From contig LSSL01005398.1 of NCBI GenBank assembly GCA_001953115.1, positions 1 through 24,210 on the forward strand: 24,210 nucleotides of DNA, given 5' to 3'. Positions 10,175 to 22,212 of this stretch are shown piece after piece (the first letter of the stretch is position 1; every line of letters begins with the position of its first letter). The position numbers and the translations under genes are program-made. Source of the stretch: Smittium mucronatum (taxonomy: Eukaryota; Kickxellomycota; Harpellomycetes; Harpellales; Legeriomycetaceae). The notes below the pieces were generated by a model, which searched no databases, was not told the DNA's origin, and was given only the letters and a program-made list of their open reading frames with translations.

Positions 10175-10446
10175 TCATTTTATTAAGTTGCTCATTGAGA
10201 TTTTATTTTACAAAAAAAAAAAAAAAAAATTATTACTTTTTCCATTAGATACATATTAAAATATATAGTAGCCCGAGTAAATAAAGTCTGGAGTGGCGGT
10301 GAATGGGGTGTATATGTAGCCTTACGCTATACATTCAAAGATAAAAAGAAAATTCTCTATATTAAAGATTTGGATTTGGCGTTAAGGATGGTGGTTGGAT
10401 ATTCATTGAGGTAAAGATTGGGCAATGTGGTGGGGAATGACGAGAG
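10175..10446. other. Convergent intergenic region (two 3' ends)
   Basis: It lies between the 3' ends of the PDCD2/TSR4 gene (plus) and the MARVEL-like gene (minus). It includes an A-run near 10212-10229. No gene is seen. Confidence 0.6.
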
Positions 10447-11016
10447 CTAACCAGAGATGTTGCGGTAATAGTTATCTTCGCCTTCGATCTTTGACCTGTA
10501 ATTAAAGGTGAAGGCGAGGATCGTCCACAGCAAAAACACGACCCAGCAGAACACGAGCCCAACAATCAAGTTCGTGCAATTATGGCAATTCTGGATTTCG
10601 TAGTGGAAGATATTCACGAGCGTGGAGATAGCCACCGCCGCTGCGATCCACAGCGATGCCATAACGAATGCGAGAGTCAGCTGGAAAAACGGCCGTTTCA
10701 GTTTGCGGAGGATCAGGACGGACACGCGCGGGTCTCTCGTTCCACTGTTCTCGATGGCGGTGCGCCGCTCGCGCATCCGAATAATTGGCGGAATCAGGGC
10801 CATGAACAGGGTTAGGACGAACGTTACGACACCTACCACGATCGCGTAGATTTCTGGGGCCCGCGAACCGGGCCGTTTCAGGAACTCGATTTTGTCGACT
10901 GATGCGGCCAGGAACGCAAAGCCTACCAGTGAACATACCGATATGAGGGCGTACATCAGGAACCGCATTTTGTACATGAACCCGTTTATCTTGTAGCATA
11001 TTGAATTTCGTTCCAT
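10447..11016 (-). CDS. Four-helix membrane protein, MARVEL-like
   Basis: A single uninterrupted frame of 189 residues runs from an ATG at 11016 to a TAG at 10447. It has four hydrophobic segments at about 18-40, 56-78, 112-134 and 149-171, short basic loops (RMRERR at 80-85, RKLKR at 104-108) and a polar tail. The spacing of the helices, with tryptophan and alanine in the third (SLWIAAAVA) and an aromatic fourth (WVVFLLWTILAFTFNY), resembles fungal MARVEL-domain proteins, which sit in membrane subdomains and vesicle or plasma-membrane patches. The loop between helices 3 and 4 contains two close cysteines (NCHNC, 143-147). The gene is intronless, unlike its neighbours, and markedly richer in G+C, so long frames also stay open on the other strand. 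MARVEL assignment rests on topology and motif feel, not on a search; another tetraspanning family is possible. Confidence 0.65.
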   Translation of the reverse strand: MERNSICYKINGFMYKMRFLMYALISVCSLVGFAFLAASVDKIEFLKRPGSRAPEIYAIVVGVVTFVLTLFMALIPPIIRMRERRTAIENSGTRDPRVSVLILRKLKRPFFQLTLAFVMASLWIAAAVAISTLVNIFHYEIQNCHNCTNLIVGLVFCWVVFLLWTILAFTFNYRSKIEGEDNYYRNISG

Positions 11017-12178
11017 TTTCTTTTGGATTTAGATTTATTTTTTTTTCTTCTAGTATTGTTTCTTTTTTTTCTTTTTTTGAGAATTAGGTAATATGGTTGT
11101 GTGTTTCTTTTGGTGGTAAAAAAATATAAAAGTTTCGGCGAAAACTGTTTATTTTATTTTTTTTAAATAATAATAATAAAAGAGTTGATAAGTTGGGTTG
11201 AGGATTTAGAGTTTGCTTTTTCAATGCTAGTCTATTAAAATGTTTTTATACATGAATCGAATTTGGATTCTTTTTTGGAACAAGAAAATATCTTCTTTTT
11301 TTTTTTTTTTTTGCTGTTTTAACATCCGGCATTCTTTTTCTTTATAAAGGGGTTTTCCCTCGCCATATCCATTTTAAATCTTACATTACTCGATCTCTAG
11401 ATGTAAAGCATATCTTTTCAAATAAAAAAACCCCCTGGTGGCGAGTGCAGGCCATTTCGCCACTCCTCCCATTCTCACCCGCCACTATTATTTCACTTTT
11501 TTATATCATCTTTCTCTTTATAAAAAAACAACTCTATCCCCCAATCCCATCTCAGATTTTACCAATATAAAATAATGAAATCCAGATCGTCTTTTTTTTC
11601 TTTATAGCCTAGAAAGGATGGAGAAGGAAAGAATGGAATCTGAAGGAATAAACAGATTAACGCCAACTACTTTTTTTAGACTCTTCTACCAACGATTCTA
11701 TGCACTTTTTTTATATATACTCCTCCACCTTTTTTCAAATTCTCTTTATATAAAACACGCTGCCACCAATAATTAAAAACTAAATGTGAGGGGGCGGCGG
11801 ATATGCTGCATTTCGGGATGAGGGGAAAGGTTTAGACCGCATAATTCAGTATACCCATTTAATATAGAGATTAAAGCGGAGAAAATCTCGTTGCATGTTG
11901 TGAAACATGTGCACCTAAACGTAAACATCTTACTTTTGCCCTCACTACATACCCAATAAAATCTAGTTCTGTCACGATAAAAAAAAAGCTTTGCCCACAT
12001 GCTTAGTTTACATTCCGGGCTATAAAAACAACAACAGTTGGCGTTATTAGCTCTTTGTTCATTGTATATTGGAAACTTTTTTATGAATAAAAAGGGTAAA
12101 ATAATTAATAAAACATTAAATTTTGTTCTAAAAAAATGATTGGAAGTAGAAGGATCCAAAATTTATAAAGTTGAGATA
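11017..12178. other. Intergenic region upstream of the MARVEL-like gene
   Basis: This 1.16 kb is the likely promoter of the minus-strand MARVEL-like gene and the 3' flank of the Rad4 gene. It contains long T-runs (for example near 11297-11313), a GC-rich inverted repeat at 11438-11463, and repeated TCTCTTTATA(TA)AAA motifs at 11513-11524 and 11741-11755. A 128-codon minus-strand open frame at 12159-11773 has no ATG for its first 50 or so codons and no recognised domain, so it is not annotated as a gene. Confidence 0.55.
11438..11463. promoter_or_regulatory. Perfect 7-base inverted repeat, possible factor-binding site
   Basis: GTGGCGA at 11438-11444 is matched by TCGCCAC at 11457-11463, with a 12-base spacer. 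The same CGCCA core also occurs nearby at about 11360 and 11480. It lies about 420 bases upstream of the MARVEL-like start in otherwise A+T-rich DNA. A dimeric transcription-factor site is an inference. Confidence 0.4.
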
Positions 12179-14363
12179 TCATTCCATATATTCAGAAAGC
12201 AGCCGGGCTTTGATTTCAACGCTATGGAAAATCCGCCACCAGTTTTTGTAGGCCGCAATTTGTTTCTGCATTGCGCGTTGTTCCTCCAGATTTTCCTGTT
12301 CTTGGTAATATGATTCCAATAGTGACTCTGAATCCTTGGCTAGAACTACTACTCCCTCGACTATCGGAGTAGCAGTGCCTCTCCGATACTCAAACTTGGT
12401 GACTGCCTCTGCATATTCAATTTTCCTTTTCTTGCAAAGAGGCGCTAGTCCATTTATTGGGATGTGAACAGCTCCTTCTGGAACCATATTCTGGTGGAAT
12501 ATGTTTATTCTATTGTACTCTGATTTTGGAATTACTCCGTCTACTATAGGCTCAGCAACATACTCTTGTGTTTGCCATATTCCATAAAGTGGTGTTGTTA
12601 GCACCACTCCCTCTGATTTGCTCTTTTCTACCTCTCTTTTTCTTTTTATTGTGGAAGCTCTTGCCTTGACTAACTTTGCTGGAACCTGATTCTCCTTTTT
12701 TTTGAAAAAAATAAAATAAAATAAAAGTCCAAAGTATATGAATTGAAAAAATGATATAAATTATACAACCAGACCCCATCGCTAACTTTAAAGTAAAAAT
12801 ATACTATATACTTATAGCAATTAATGGCTTTACCTTTATTGACCGACCCATCCTCTCCCAAACAGCAGATGAATGCAACTACAAATGAAGGGGTTAAAAA
12901 GCAAACTGTTATAGGATTAAAGTATATTGCGACAAATAGAAAAGGGAATAATGGAAATAGGGGTAGTTTAGTACTTCTAAAATGGATTTTCTCGGGTATA
13001 TGGGTTTTCCACGGAAATATCCCAGCACTTGGGCATCCTTTTCAATGATTTGGTTGTTCTTCAAATGATCTTTTAGAGCGAATTCGGCGTGATTAACAAA
13101 GTCAGAAATTTTATTTGGAATGGGCTGATTTAGTATCCGATCATTAATAATTCCCTCGTCAACTTTATCCAAAACTCCAGAGTTTAAATCTTCGAAACGA
13201 GAAATGACTTTATACCACCAGTCCTTTTCTTTGTTTTTCAAAATATTGATGTTGCTTGAGTATTTCAATGTAATGTCGCTGATATGTCCTTTATTGTCGA
13301 CTCCAATAATATACATGTATGGATCATTAGGGTTACACAAATACTTTAGATTTACGTCCTTTAAAATTCTTCCAGTTTCAAAGTCCAGGTAATTCCAAGC
13401 GGGTGACTCAATTGTAGCAACTTCACACCATGAAACAATTGATTTGTTTTTGCCTTGTCTATTTAACGTATATTCTCCTGTTTGTTCGATTTTTGGTCTT
13501 GGAGAAATGGGTTTAAGGGCAAAGCAAAGCCTGCATTTGATGCCATATGCTCTGAGAACACTCGCTAATATTACTGGTTTGATGATATCTGAATTCAGAT
13601 ATAAATACCTATAGTCAAATTGTGTAATCAGCTCACAAATATCGTCATTGCCAGTGCCCTTATTTGTAGAGCTATCGGCAATAGCTTTATCTTTAACAGC
13701 TGAAAATTTAGGAAGCTTCGAGAAGAATTGAGATATACAAGCAACTAGGCCTGGAATGAGTTCAAGTAAAGAGATTGATTGAACCTCGTTAGCTCCTAGT
13801 TCCCAAGACTTTGAGACATTTTCAAGCTTGTTTAAAAGGCTTCTCTTTATCAGACTAATAGACCAAGCTCGAAAGAAATTGATTTTCGATGCACGGTTAT
13901 AATACATTGATAGACCTAAAAGTGTCAGTAAATGAGCTTGATGTAAAATCCTCCTGTTTGAAACGTCTTGCTTTGTTATTCCTTTTCTCTTGTGCTTCTT
14001 CTTGCTATGCTCCTCTGAATCAAAGAAAATCTCTATGTTGTCACCAGCTCCAAAGGGTTCGAGGTTTATATATACCTCATCGTATTCCTTCTTGATTGCG
14101 GCCTGCTCCTAATTATTCAATTACGATAGTTTAATATTCTAAATTTTATTTAAAAAAAAAAGAAAAGAAAAGAAAAAACTTTTAAAAAAACCAATTAACT
14201 TGTTCAGGCACTAGCTCAAAATCTTCGTCACTATCATCGTCATCTTGATACTCGAAAACAAAATCACTTGCAGTTTTTAGTTCAACCAAGATACAGATTT
14301 TAATCATCAAGGTGAAAGACACATTAAGAAACTCCTTTTTTACCTTTCAGCTTCAGATTCCAT
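12179..14363 (-). CDS. RAD4: Rad4/XPC DNA damage recognition protein
   Basis: Five exons on the minus strand (14363-14344, 14266-14200, 14108-12975, 12878-12834, 12694-12179) give 593 residues; introns are 77, 91, 96 and 139 bases. The N terminus is acidic (QDDDDSDEDFE). A transglutaminase-like fold spans roughly 190-280, with YGIKCRLCFAL at 217-227 and SWCEVATIESPAWNYLDFETG from 255. BHD1 starts near 363 (DFVNHAEFALKDHLK) and crosses two introns through RSILE/LHSSAVWERMGR to VPAKLVKAR. BHD2 includes YGIWQTQEYV at 459, and BHD3 includes MVPEGAVHIP at 492 and ATPIVEGVVV at 530. The family binds helix-distorting lesions and starts global-genome nucleotide excision repair with Rad23. It is shorter than yeast Rad4 or human XPC. 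Introns 1 and 4 use AAG acceptors: an unspliced in-frame ATG at 14307 is an alternative start, and a CAG nine bases into exon 5 is an alternative acceptor. Confidence 0.94.
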
Positions 14364-14560
14364 CGCTTCTTTCCTATTCTTAAATTAAATTATTATTTAA
14401 AAAGCTAAGGATAATAACGGATTCATTATGTACCTTTAATATATCGTTTGGTCAAAAGGGTATTATTTAGTTGTTATTATTGGCTTAGCAACAAAGATCA
14501 AAAAATAATTATTTTTCCTTTCTTCAGCAAAAAAAACCAAAAAGCGCCATCCACTGCAAG

Positions 14561-14617
14561 ACTATTGGTTTATTTCTTTAACTCCGATCTAAATACCCAC
14601 TATTGGTTCATTTCGTT
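14561..14617 (-). promoter_or_regulatory. Duplicated CCAAT-box element upstream of RAD4
   Basis: On the plus strand ACTATTGGTTTATTTCTTT (14561-14579) and ACTATTGGTTCATTTCGTT (14599-14617) match at 17 of 19 bases with a 38-base period. On the minus strand each contains AACCAATAG, a CCAAT box in the sense orientation, about 200-250 bases upstream of the proposed RAD4 start. CCAAT boxes are bound by the HAP/NF-Y complex in fungi. Function here is inferred. Confidence 0.5.
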
Positions 14618-14797
14618 CTCGAAGCGGCAAGCAAATGTATCATTCGGTATCCTGCAAAGAAATACCGTCCCCAGTGGTCAGTGCTCGCGTAGGATACACT
14701 AAACTATTTAATCACAAGTATGGACCTAGACTACTCTCTGGTTTATTAAGGACTTAATAATGTAGGAATTTCATAGAGACTATTGACACTTAAACCT

Positions 14798-14817
14798 ATA
14801 ATATATATATATATATA
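14798..14817. repeat. AT dinucleotide microsatellite
   Basis: A run of alternating A and T of about 20 bases; a similar run is at 15537-15550. Confidence 0.85.
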
Positions 14818-17800
14818 CTACAAATATCATCCATAACATATCAGTTCAGTGGCATTTTTAGGTAAATATTTGCGCTTTTGTTTTTTTTTTAATACCAGCA
14901 TATGTAGCTAGTATTAGAAACACAAGTTTTAGTCATCAACAATCCGGCTGATTTCAATGGGTTTCAAATACTTAAAAACATCTTGTGAGATCTAAAAGCT
15001 CAACAATACCGACAAATCTCAATTTTAAAAAAAATTGTTAAACTGACTTTATTCAATAGTGTAAAAAACGAAATAGGGCTCTGGATATACATCTATTCAA
15101 TTTAATAAATTTAAACGAATCACTTGAACTCCAAATCTAAATTCGAAATACATTACCAAGATTTATATGGACATATTATTGTGTTTTAGGAGTCTTTTAT
15201 ACTAAAAATTCATGGAGTAATTACTGCCTTTGGTGTATAATAGCTCGAAAAACGTGCATTTATTCAGAGGAATCCACCTTGAAACTCAAGGAATCGACTA
15301 TTTTAAAAATGAAATTCATCGTTTCCCAAATATATCATGGATAAAACCAATGTTACGGCTCTTCACTCTCAATTTAAAAATATATACATTTAAAAAGACT
15401 CCAATAATTTTCGAAAAATCAATAGGTTTACAAAAATAAAAAACAAATACAAGCCAACAAAATCACCGCAAAAGGCTTATATCTTTGGATTATATTGATC
15501 ATCGGACCGATTTTTTTCCGTTATTGTAATGACGCATATATATATATATCAATATAACAATAAATGCTTTTTTTAAGAACATGGTATATCAGCTTATCGT
15601 TCATTTCATTATAAATTTTCTAATTTTAATCTAATAATTTGTGTATAGAATATATTTCGATTTTGATTTAGCTATTGAAAACTTTCAATATTTGTATTAT
15701 TTACTTATTTATTTATAGGATTAAAATTTTAAAATCCGCTTTCTAATTGAAAATATCCCTCTTTTTCTTATTCCCAATTGGTTTTTCGTGAGAAATTTTT
15801 GTTAATAAATTTATATCCTCAGTTTTATCAAAATATTAACCCCCCTTCCCCCGGGAAAAAAATTGTAAACTACACTTCTTGAAAGGACATAATTTAATTT
15901 TTTAGGTTACTTTGAATATTATGGATACCTGAAATTAGTTTGATAGATTTGGTATTAAAAACTCCAAGTTTAACTGAAATATTATTCGCAAAAAACATTT
16001 ATAACAGGTATATGTATGAAATATACTCAGAATATTTAGCTATTTCAGATTGAAATTTTTAAATGTCTTTAAAAAATATTAGAACATTTTTGATTTGATA
16101 AAATTTTCTGGTTTATATGCATAGAATTTAGCCAAGCATCTATCTTTCCTTCATAAAAATGTTTAGAAATAAAATAGCTCCACAAAGATAGAAAAAATGG
16201 ATTTATACCTTTTATTCTATGTGTAATAAGGGCCTTCTGATTACATTCATTTGAAAATAATAATAAAAATTATTATAAAAAACCTTTTTTTTTCAAAATA
16301 ACCTTTCAGTGAAAGTTATTACATCTATATAACAAGTGTAAACTCAAGGAGTCTTCTCGAGCCAATAAATTTTAAAATTGACAGTGCTCTTTGAAAAGAT
16401 GCAAAAAAAATCAATTTTATTAAATAATATCATATAAATTTTAAACGGCTAGGGAAGTGTGAATTTTTTTATTAGAAAAATGGCTACAGGGTCTAAAAAA
16501 TGTTGAAAAAGGTTACTGTGTAAAAAATTACAGAAATTTCCGATATGAACTAATTATTTTTTTAAAAAAGGGATATATTCTTATAAATTACTCTATTTTG
16601 GTGATTGGATATAAACCTCGGATATTAAACTCAAAATTAATGGCTTCTTTCATTCAAATTTAGTGATATTTTCTCAAAATGCTACCCGTAATAAAATAAA
16701 TTCTTAATCGCAAGATAATTTTTTATCTATCTGTATTTATACTTCTCAGACTCATATATCCGACAAGTAACCCTAAAATAAAGCCGTTTTAGCTTTTTAT
16801 AATTCAGAAAAAGAAAAGTTAAAAGTTAAATATTTGCAATATTTGGATAAAAATTATCCTAATTTTATATTTCTTGATTAGAACATTCCAGAACATTTAA
16901 TATCTTTTAAAAAAAAATTCACTTCAACTAATATACCTCTTAGATGTTAATATTATTATCAGAAACAAAAATTAAAATAATCAATGATTATAAGTAATTA
17001 TTGTGATGACTTTTTTGGTGTATTTTGAAGTATTTCTCTGCTTTTTTAATTATTTATATATTTTTGGGATGTAATCTGATTCTCTTTTTGTTTTGTTTTT
17101 TACTTTTTAATCTCATTTTAAAAAATATTGAACCAAGGTTATATTTTACAAACCCTATTATATATATTTTCAAACTTTCAGTCGGCGCATTTTAATTTGG
17201 AGTTAGAAAATTATTTATTATCTTAAATGTATATTTTAATTATAAAAAAAATAATAATAGCTAAAATAACAACTTCCTCTGTATTTAAAAAAGCCAAATC
17301 TTTTAGGATCTAATCGGTTTTTTATAGTGTTATAATGTTTTTAATATTTTAATAATCTTATTTTGGCTCGATTTTTTACATTAAAATATTTAAAAAATAT
17401 ATCCATTGAATAATTTGTATCTATGAAAATATTTACTGAATTATAATATATATGTAATAAATTTTTTCTTGAGGGTTTTTAAAAACCTTCAACATAAATC
17501 CATTAAATAAATATAATAGGATTTAATTCCAGAAAAATTAAAACTGAAGGTAAAAATAATGCTAATTTTATATCTGAAATAATTTTTTTGAAATACCATT
17601 AATTTTTTATATCTTTGATAAAAAAATTTTTTATCCGATATCTTCTCAAAAAATAATAATAAATGATTTAAAATTTAACAGATAAATTAAAATAATTTAT
17701 AATAATTTATTTTTCAAAAAAATAAACAATCGAATATCTTTATTTAGTCAAATAAACTCATAATTCATAAAAAAAATCTAAAAATAATAATAATTAATAT

Positions 17801-20051
17801 TAATTAGTTGATTATTGTGTCATTATTTACAAGTAATTTGAGAATATTATTTAAAAAGGCGGTATATGATAAAATTAATATCTAATAAATCAGCAATTAT
17901 ATTCCTTCTTAATATAAAAACCAAGCCAAATGAATTAATGGTAAAGCTCACAGATAAATTTATTTCAAATTCAATATGGCAATATATAAATTGATTCCGT
18001 TATAAAGTACATATATTTTCACTTTTTTAACTTGAATTTAAATAAAATAAAAGCGCTATTTTGAAAAATTATTGGTTCATTAGGCTTATTTAAAGTTTTT
18101 TTTTGATTAAATCAAATCCAAAATGTATTATAGTTTTATTTTTAGAAATAAAATTAAAAACTATAACTTTAATTTAAAAATTATTTTATTTATTGAATAA
18201 TTATCTGAATAAATATCGAAAAAAATTATAAATATGTGGAAATCTTAAAGTTTATTTTTTATTAGGTGATATATAATTTATTAAAAATTATAATTATGAT
18301 GGGCGAAAAAAAAATATCTTCTCTCAAAATATAGTGTATTTCCCTAATTATTCAGATATAATTAGCTGGATTTCTTAGAAATTTCGGATTTTCCGAATGG
18401 GAGTTTTTTATACATAGTATTCTCAAATAGTAATGATAATAATAGAATAATTGTTATTTCAAAAATAAAATTACATTTATGCTAATATATTTATGTATAT
18501 TTAATATCTTTATTGTGGAAATTGTTATTTTAATGTACCCAATACATTGTGAAGGTTGTTTAAAATAAAGTTCTAAACACAGCATTCACAAAAATGGAAT
18601 ATCTCTTGATGTTATATAAAGTAAAAAAACCAATAAAATATGTAAACTTTGAAATTATTATTATTATTTATGGAAAGCTTATTTTTTATAAAATCACAAT
18701 ATATAATTGATGAAATTTCAAAAAAAAAACCCCTTACGGGAATAAATTAATAAATTATACCTATATTCTTTAAAAAATATTTCAAATATAAATACAGGAA
18801 GGGAATAGTTAGGACATAAAAATGAAATAAACTGAAAACCTCATTAAAAACGAAATTAAATAAATTTATTGCTAAAAAATTGATAGTATTAAATAAAAAG
18901 TTTTTAACATTTATTTTTTATATAAAAAAATATTTTTGCGCTTTTTATACTCAGAAATATATTTTATAGGACCCAAAAAATGTAAATTATTATCCTAAAT
19001 CACATTATAATTTCCTAAAAAAATTATTAGTATTTTTTAGAAAAAACCGCAATCAATTACTATGAATTTTTCTTATTATCAGAAATTTTCAATAATTTGT
19101 CACATAAAAAATATTTTTCTATAATTCAATTTGCATGAAAAGTTTTTTTTGAGCTGTTTATCAAAAAAAAAAAAAATACGGTTGAGTTTAAATTTAAAGA
19201 TATATGAATAAACAAAAAATGGATTTATATTGTTAATTTAGTAGTATTTTTTTACCCATAGATTTATATATATATAAATTCAATTCAATCGTTTTAAACA
19301 AACAACTGTATGTATTTTTATTGGGGTTTCTAGTGAACTCTATAATAAAGGATTGATAATATTTATGTTGATAAATTAATATGGCTGTAATAAAAAAAAG
19401 TTTTATAATATCCTTTATGTATAAAAAATCTGAGATTATTTACCTAATAGACCAATCTAGTAAAATTATCTGATTATTCGATTTTAATTGTAAATATAAT
19501 AAAATATTCAATAAATTAGATAACCACTAACATTTATTTATATAAATTCATTTAAAATATTTAAAAAAATACGATAAATTTGAATGAAATCGTGATTATT
19601 ACCACAAGCAAACCATACTTAATAATGGATGAGTTATTTTTGGTGACATTTGAATTTCCTATATTTTTAAATGTTTTATTGAAGTTTATGGTAAATTCAG
19701 ACTATTTAGAAATTTTAACTCAAGAAAAATTTGAGCACATCTCCTCTCTTCCAAAAAAATATAATGAAGTTTTTTTATATCTTTGTAATCGATAATTAGC
19801 TGCTTTATGGCCAAAATAAAAATTTTATTTAATACAATTTTTATTTCAATGAAGCCTTCAAAACGAAAATATCCGAATTAGGGAGTTTACTTGATAAATT
19901 TTTCAAATTTTTTTTTGTAAAATATAGATGCATTCTTTTAGTTACAACCAACTATTTCTGTTTTATTGTATTTATATCTACAACAATTATACTTTTAGGG
20001 ATATTTATGCTTATATATTTTTCGAAATTTATTATATTATATATATAAAAT

Positions 20052-20073
20052 ATCTTTATCTTTATCTTTATCT
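20052..20073. repeat. ATCTTT microsatellite
   Basis: Three full ATCTTT units and a partial fourth (ATCT) lie in tandem. Confidence 0.9.
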
Positions 20074-22212
20074 AACTTAATTATTTTATTTTTAGTTTAA
20101 AATTTTCTAAAAAGTTATACCTACTTGATTAAATATTTTTGTACTCCCAGTAATATTTTTTATTATTTCTTTAAAGCTTGATTTTTTTCCTGAAAAAACT
20201 TCCATTTTTTTGAAAACAATCCAACTTGTATGTAAATAAACATTTATTAGAATATCATTTAATAAAAAAATATCGAATATTTTTTTTCTTTTAATTGTAA
20301 TAAAGTATAATTTAAGAAATTATTTATATTCCTACAAATGTGAATTCAAATTTTGGAGATATTTATTGAAATTTTGCAGTTATTAATTGAAGTGGTATTT
20401 TTGGGACTGGGGCATAAATAAAAAAATTTCATTTTGATTTATTATCACAGTATAAATGCAAAATTTTCTATATTTTCGAATATAAATACACCTTTTATTT
20501 TTTTTATGCATAATTAAGCAAAGAAGCTCATAAAATAATTCACATTGATTTTCGGAAACTCCAACCAATACAATTTTTTATCCTAAATAATTTGATTTTT
20601 TTGAAATTTTATTATGATAACTTCAAATTCATTGGATCAAATTATATATTAATATATGTTATGAAAATTTTTGATGAATATCATCAAAAAAATTTTAAAA
20701 TACGATAGGGGTTTATATGCAGAAAAAATAACCCAAAACTCTCTGTTATTGTGGCGACCAATTTTCTGCTTTATTTTATTTTAGTTTTATAATATATATA
20801 CATATATATCTTACAAAAATTAATTTTTCTAAAAAATCTTGTTTTTTATGCGAAAAAATTTCCTGGTTATATTGTGATAAATTACATAAAGAAACTCAGA
20901 CGCATTTTCATAAATTTTACATCTTCAAAACTATTAATTTATAAAAAATGAAAAAAAATTCTATATATACGACCCAATAGGAATTTTCAATTTTTATCTA
21001 TTTTGAAAGAATTTTTTCTTTTTTTTTGTAAAAATAACAAGCTGTGGAAAAACACTTTTCATTTCATAAATAGATCACTTGGTTTGCAAGAAAATCCAGT
21101 AGTTTTGGTTGCTAATATGATACAATACGAAATCTATTATATTTACACCTCCATCGAATAAATTAATCAAAGTCCTATTATGCATATTAATATCAATAAT
21201 GAATTTTAGTTTCTAAATTTTTAATATATTAAAATTAAGAAAAAGTTAAACGAATTAATGTTTTTAAAAATATGTTATGTTTTAAAATAGCGAAAAAAAG
21301 TCGGTTTACATTATTTTTGGAAATATTTTTTAATAACAGATTATTTGGGATATTTTTTAGATTTAATGAGTTGTTTTTTGGGAATAAATAGATTTCAAAA
21401 TGCTAAAAATGATTTATTTTTTATATCCAATCAGAGAAAATTGATAGAATATTCGTTTAAAACCAATCCAATTATTCTTTTAGAAAACCATTCTTCCAAG
21501 TAATAGGTTTTACTATTCAATAAAAAATCCTTAATAAAGTATAAAATCCAATTTTTAACCGTCTAATATATATATATACATTAATTAAATTGTGGAGTTA
21601 AATCGGGAATTTAATTTGAAATTAAAAATCAAAGAATTAAATAAAATTTAACTGATATGATTTTAAAAGATATTCCGGTCACAAAATTTTTATTTGGGTT
21701 GAAGCATACTTTTTATTATTTTCATAGAGATTTTTGGTTTATTTGATATGAAAATTAAATATTTTACTCATGTTGAAAACCCAGAATTTCGGGAGAATTT
21801 TTAATAAAAATAATTAATTATAATTTTATTTACTAATTCGTTTTTTTACAAATAATAAGTTAAATTCTAAACATTATACGAAAAATTATACCACAATAAC
21901 CATTAATTTAATTAATATTAAGTTTGAATTTTTTTAAAAAAAGATATATAATAATTATGGATATATAATAGGCATATATTCTTTATATATTTTTGGTCTA
22001 ACATGATATCAATATTAAACTTTCGGTATTAAATATTATATTTACAGATTAAAATAAAAGATTTCTGTTAAAAATAATACAGAGCACTCCTGAAATTTGG
22101 TAGGTATATTTAAGAGACTTACGTTTTTTTTTGTTGCTAATATATACTTAGAACATAATATGTATTTTAAAAAGTACTCTAGTAAGATAAATTTATTGAA
22201 GATAAATAATAG

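Noticed and set aside
10580..10999. Long open frames overlapping the MARVEL-like gene, including a 139-codon frame on the same strand and two on the plus strand.
   Set aside because: They lack family features, have arginine/proline-rich compositions typical of shadow frames of G+C-rich coding DNA, and conflict with the hydrophobic-segment frame.
14448..14702. Plus-strand 84-codon frame upstream of RAD4.
   Set aside because: It starts at TTG, contains the CCAAT repeats and overlaps the probable RAD4 promoter; no protein family features.
15230..15439. Plus-strand 69-codon frame.
   Set aside because: It has no ATG at its start, no recognised motif, and the flanks are non-coding in character.
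19580..19795. Plus-strand 71-codon frame in the A+T-rich desert.
   Set aside because: There is no domain or splice context, and lengths like this are possible by chance; it starts at TTG unless a later ATG is used.
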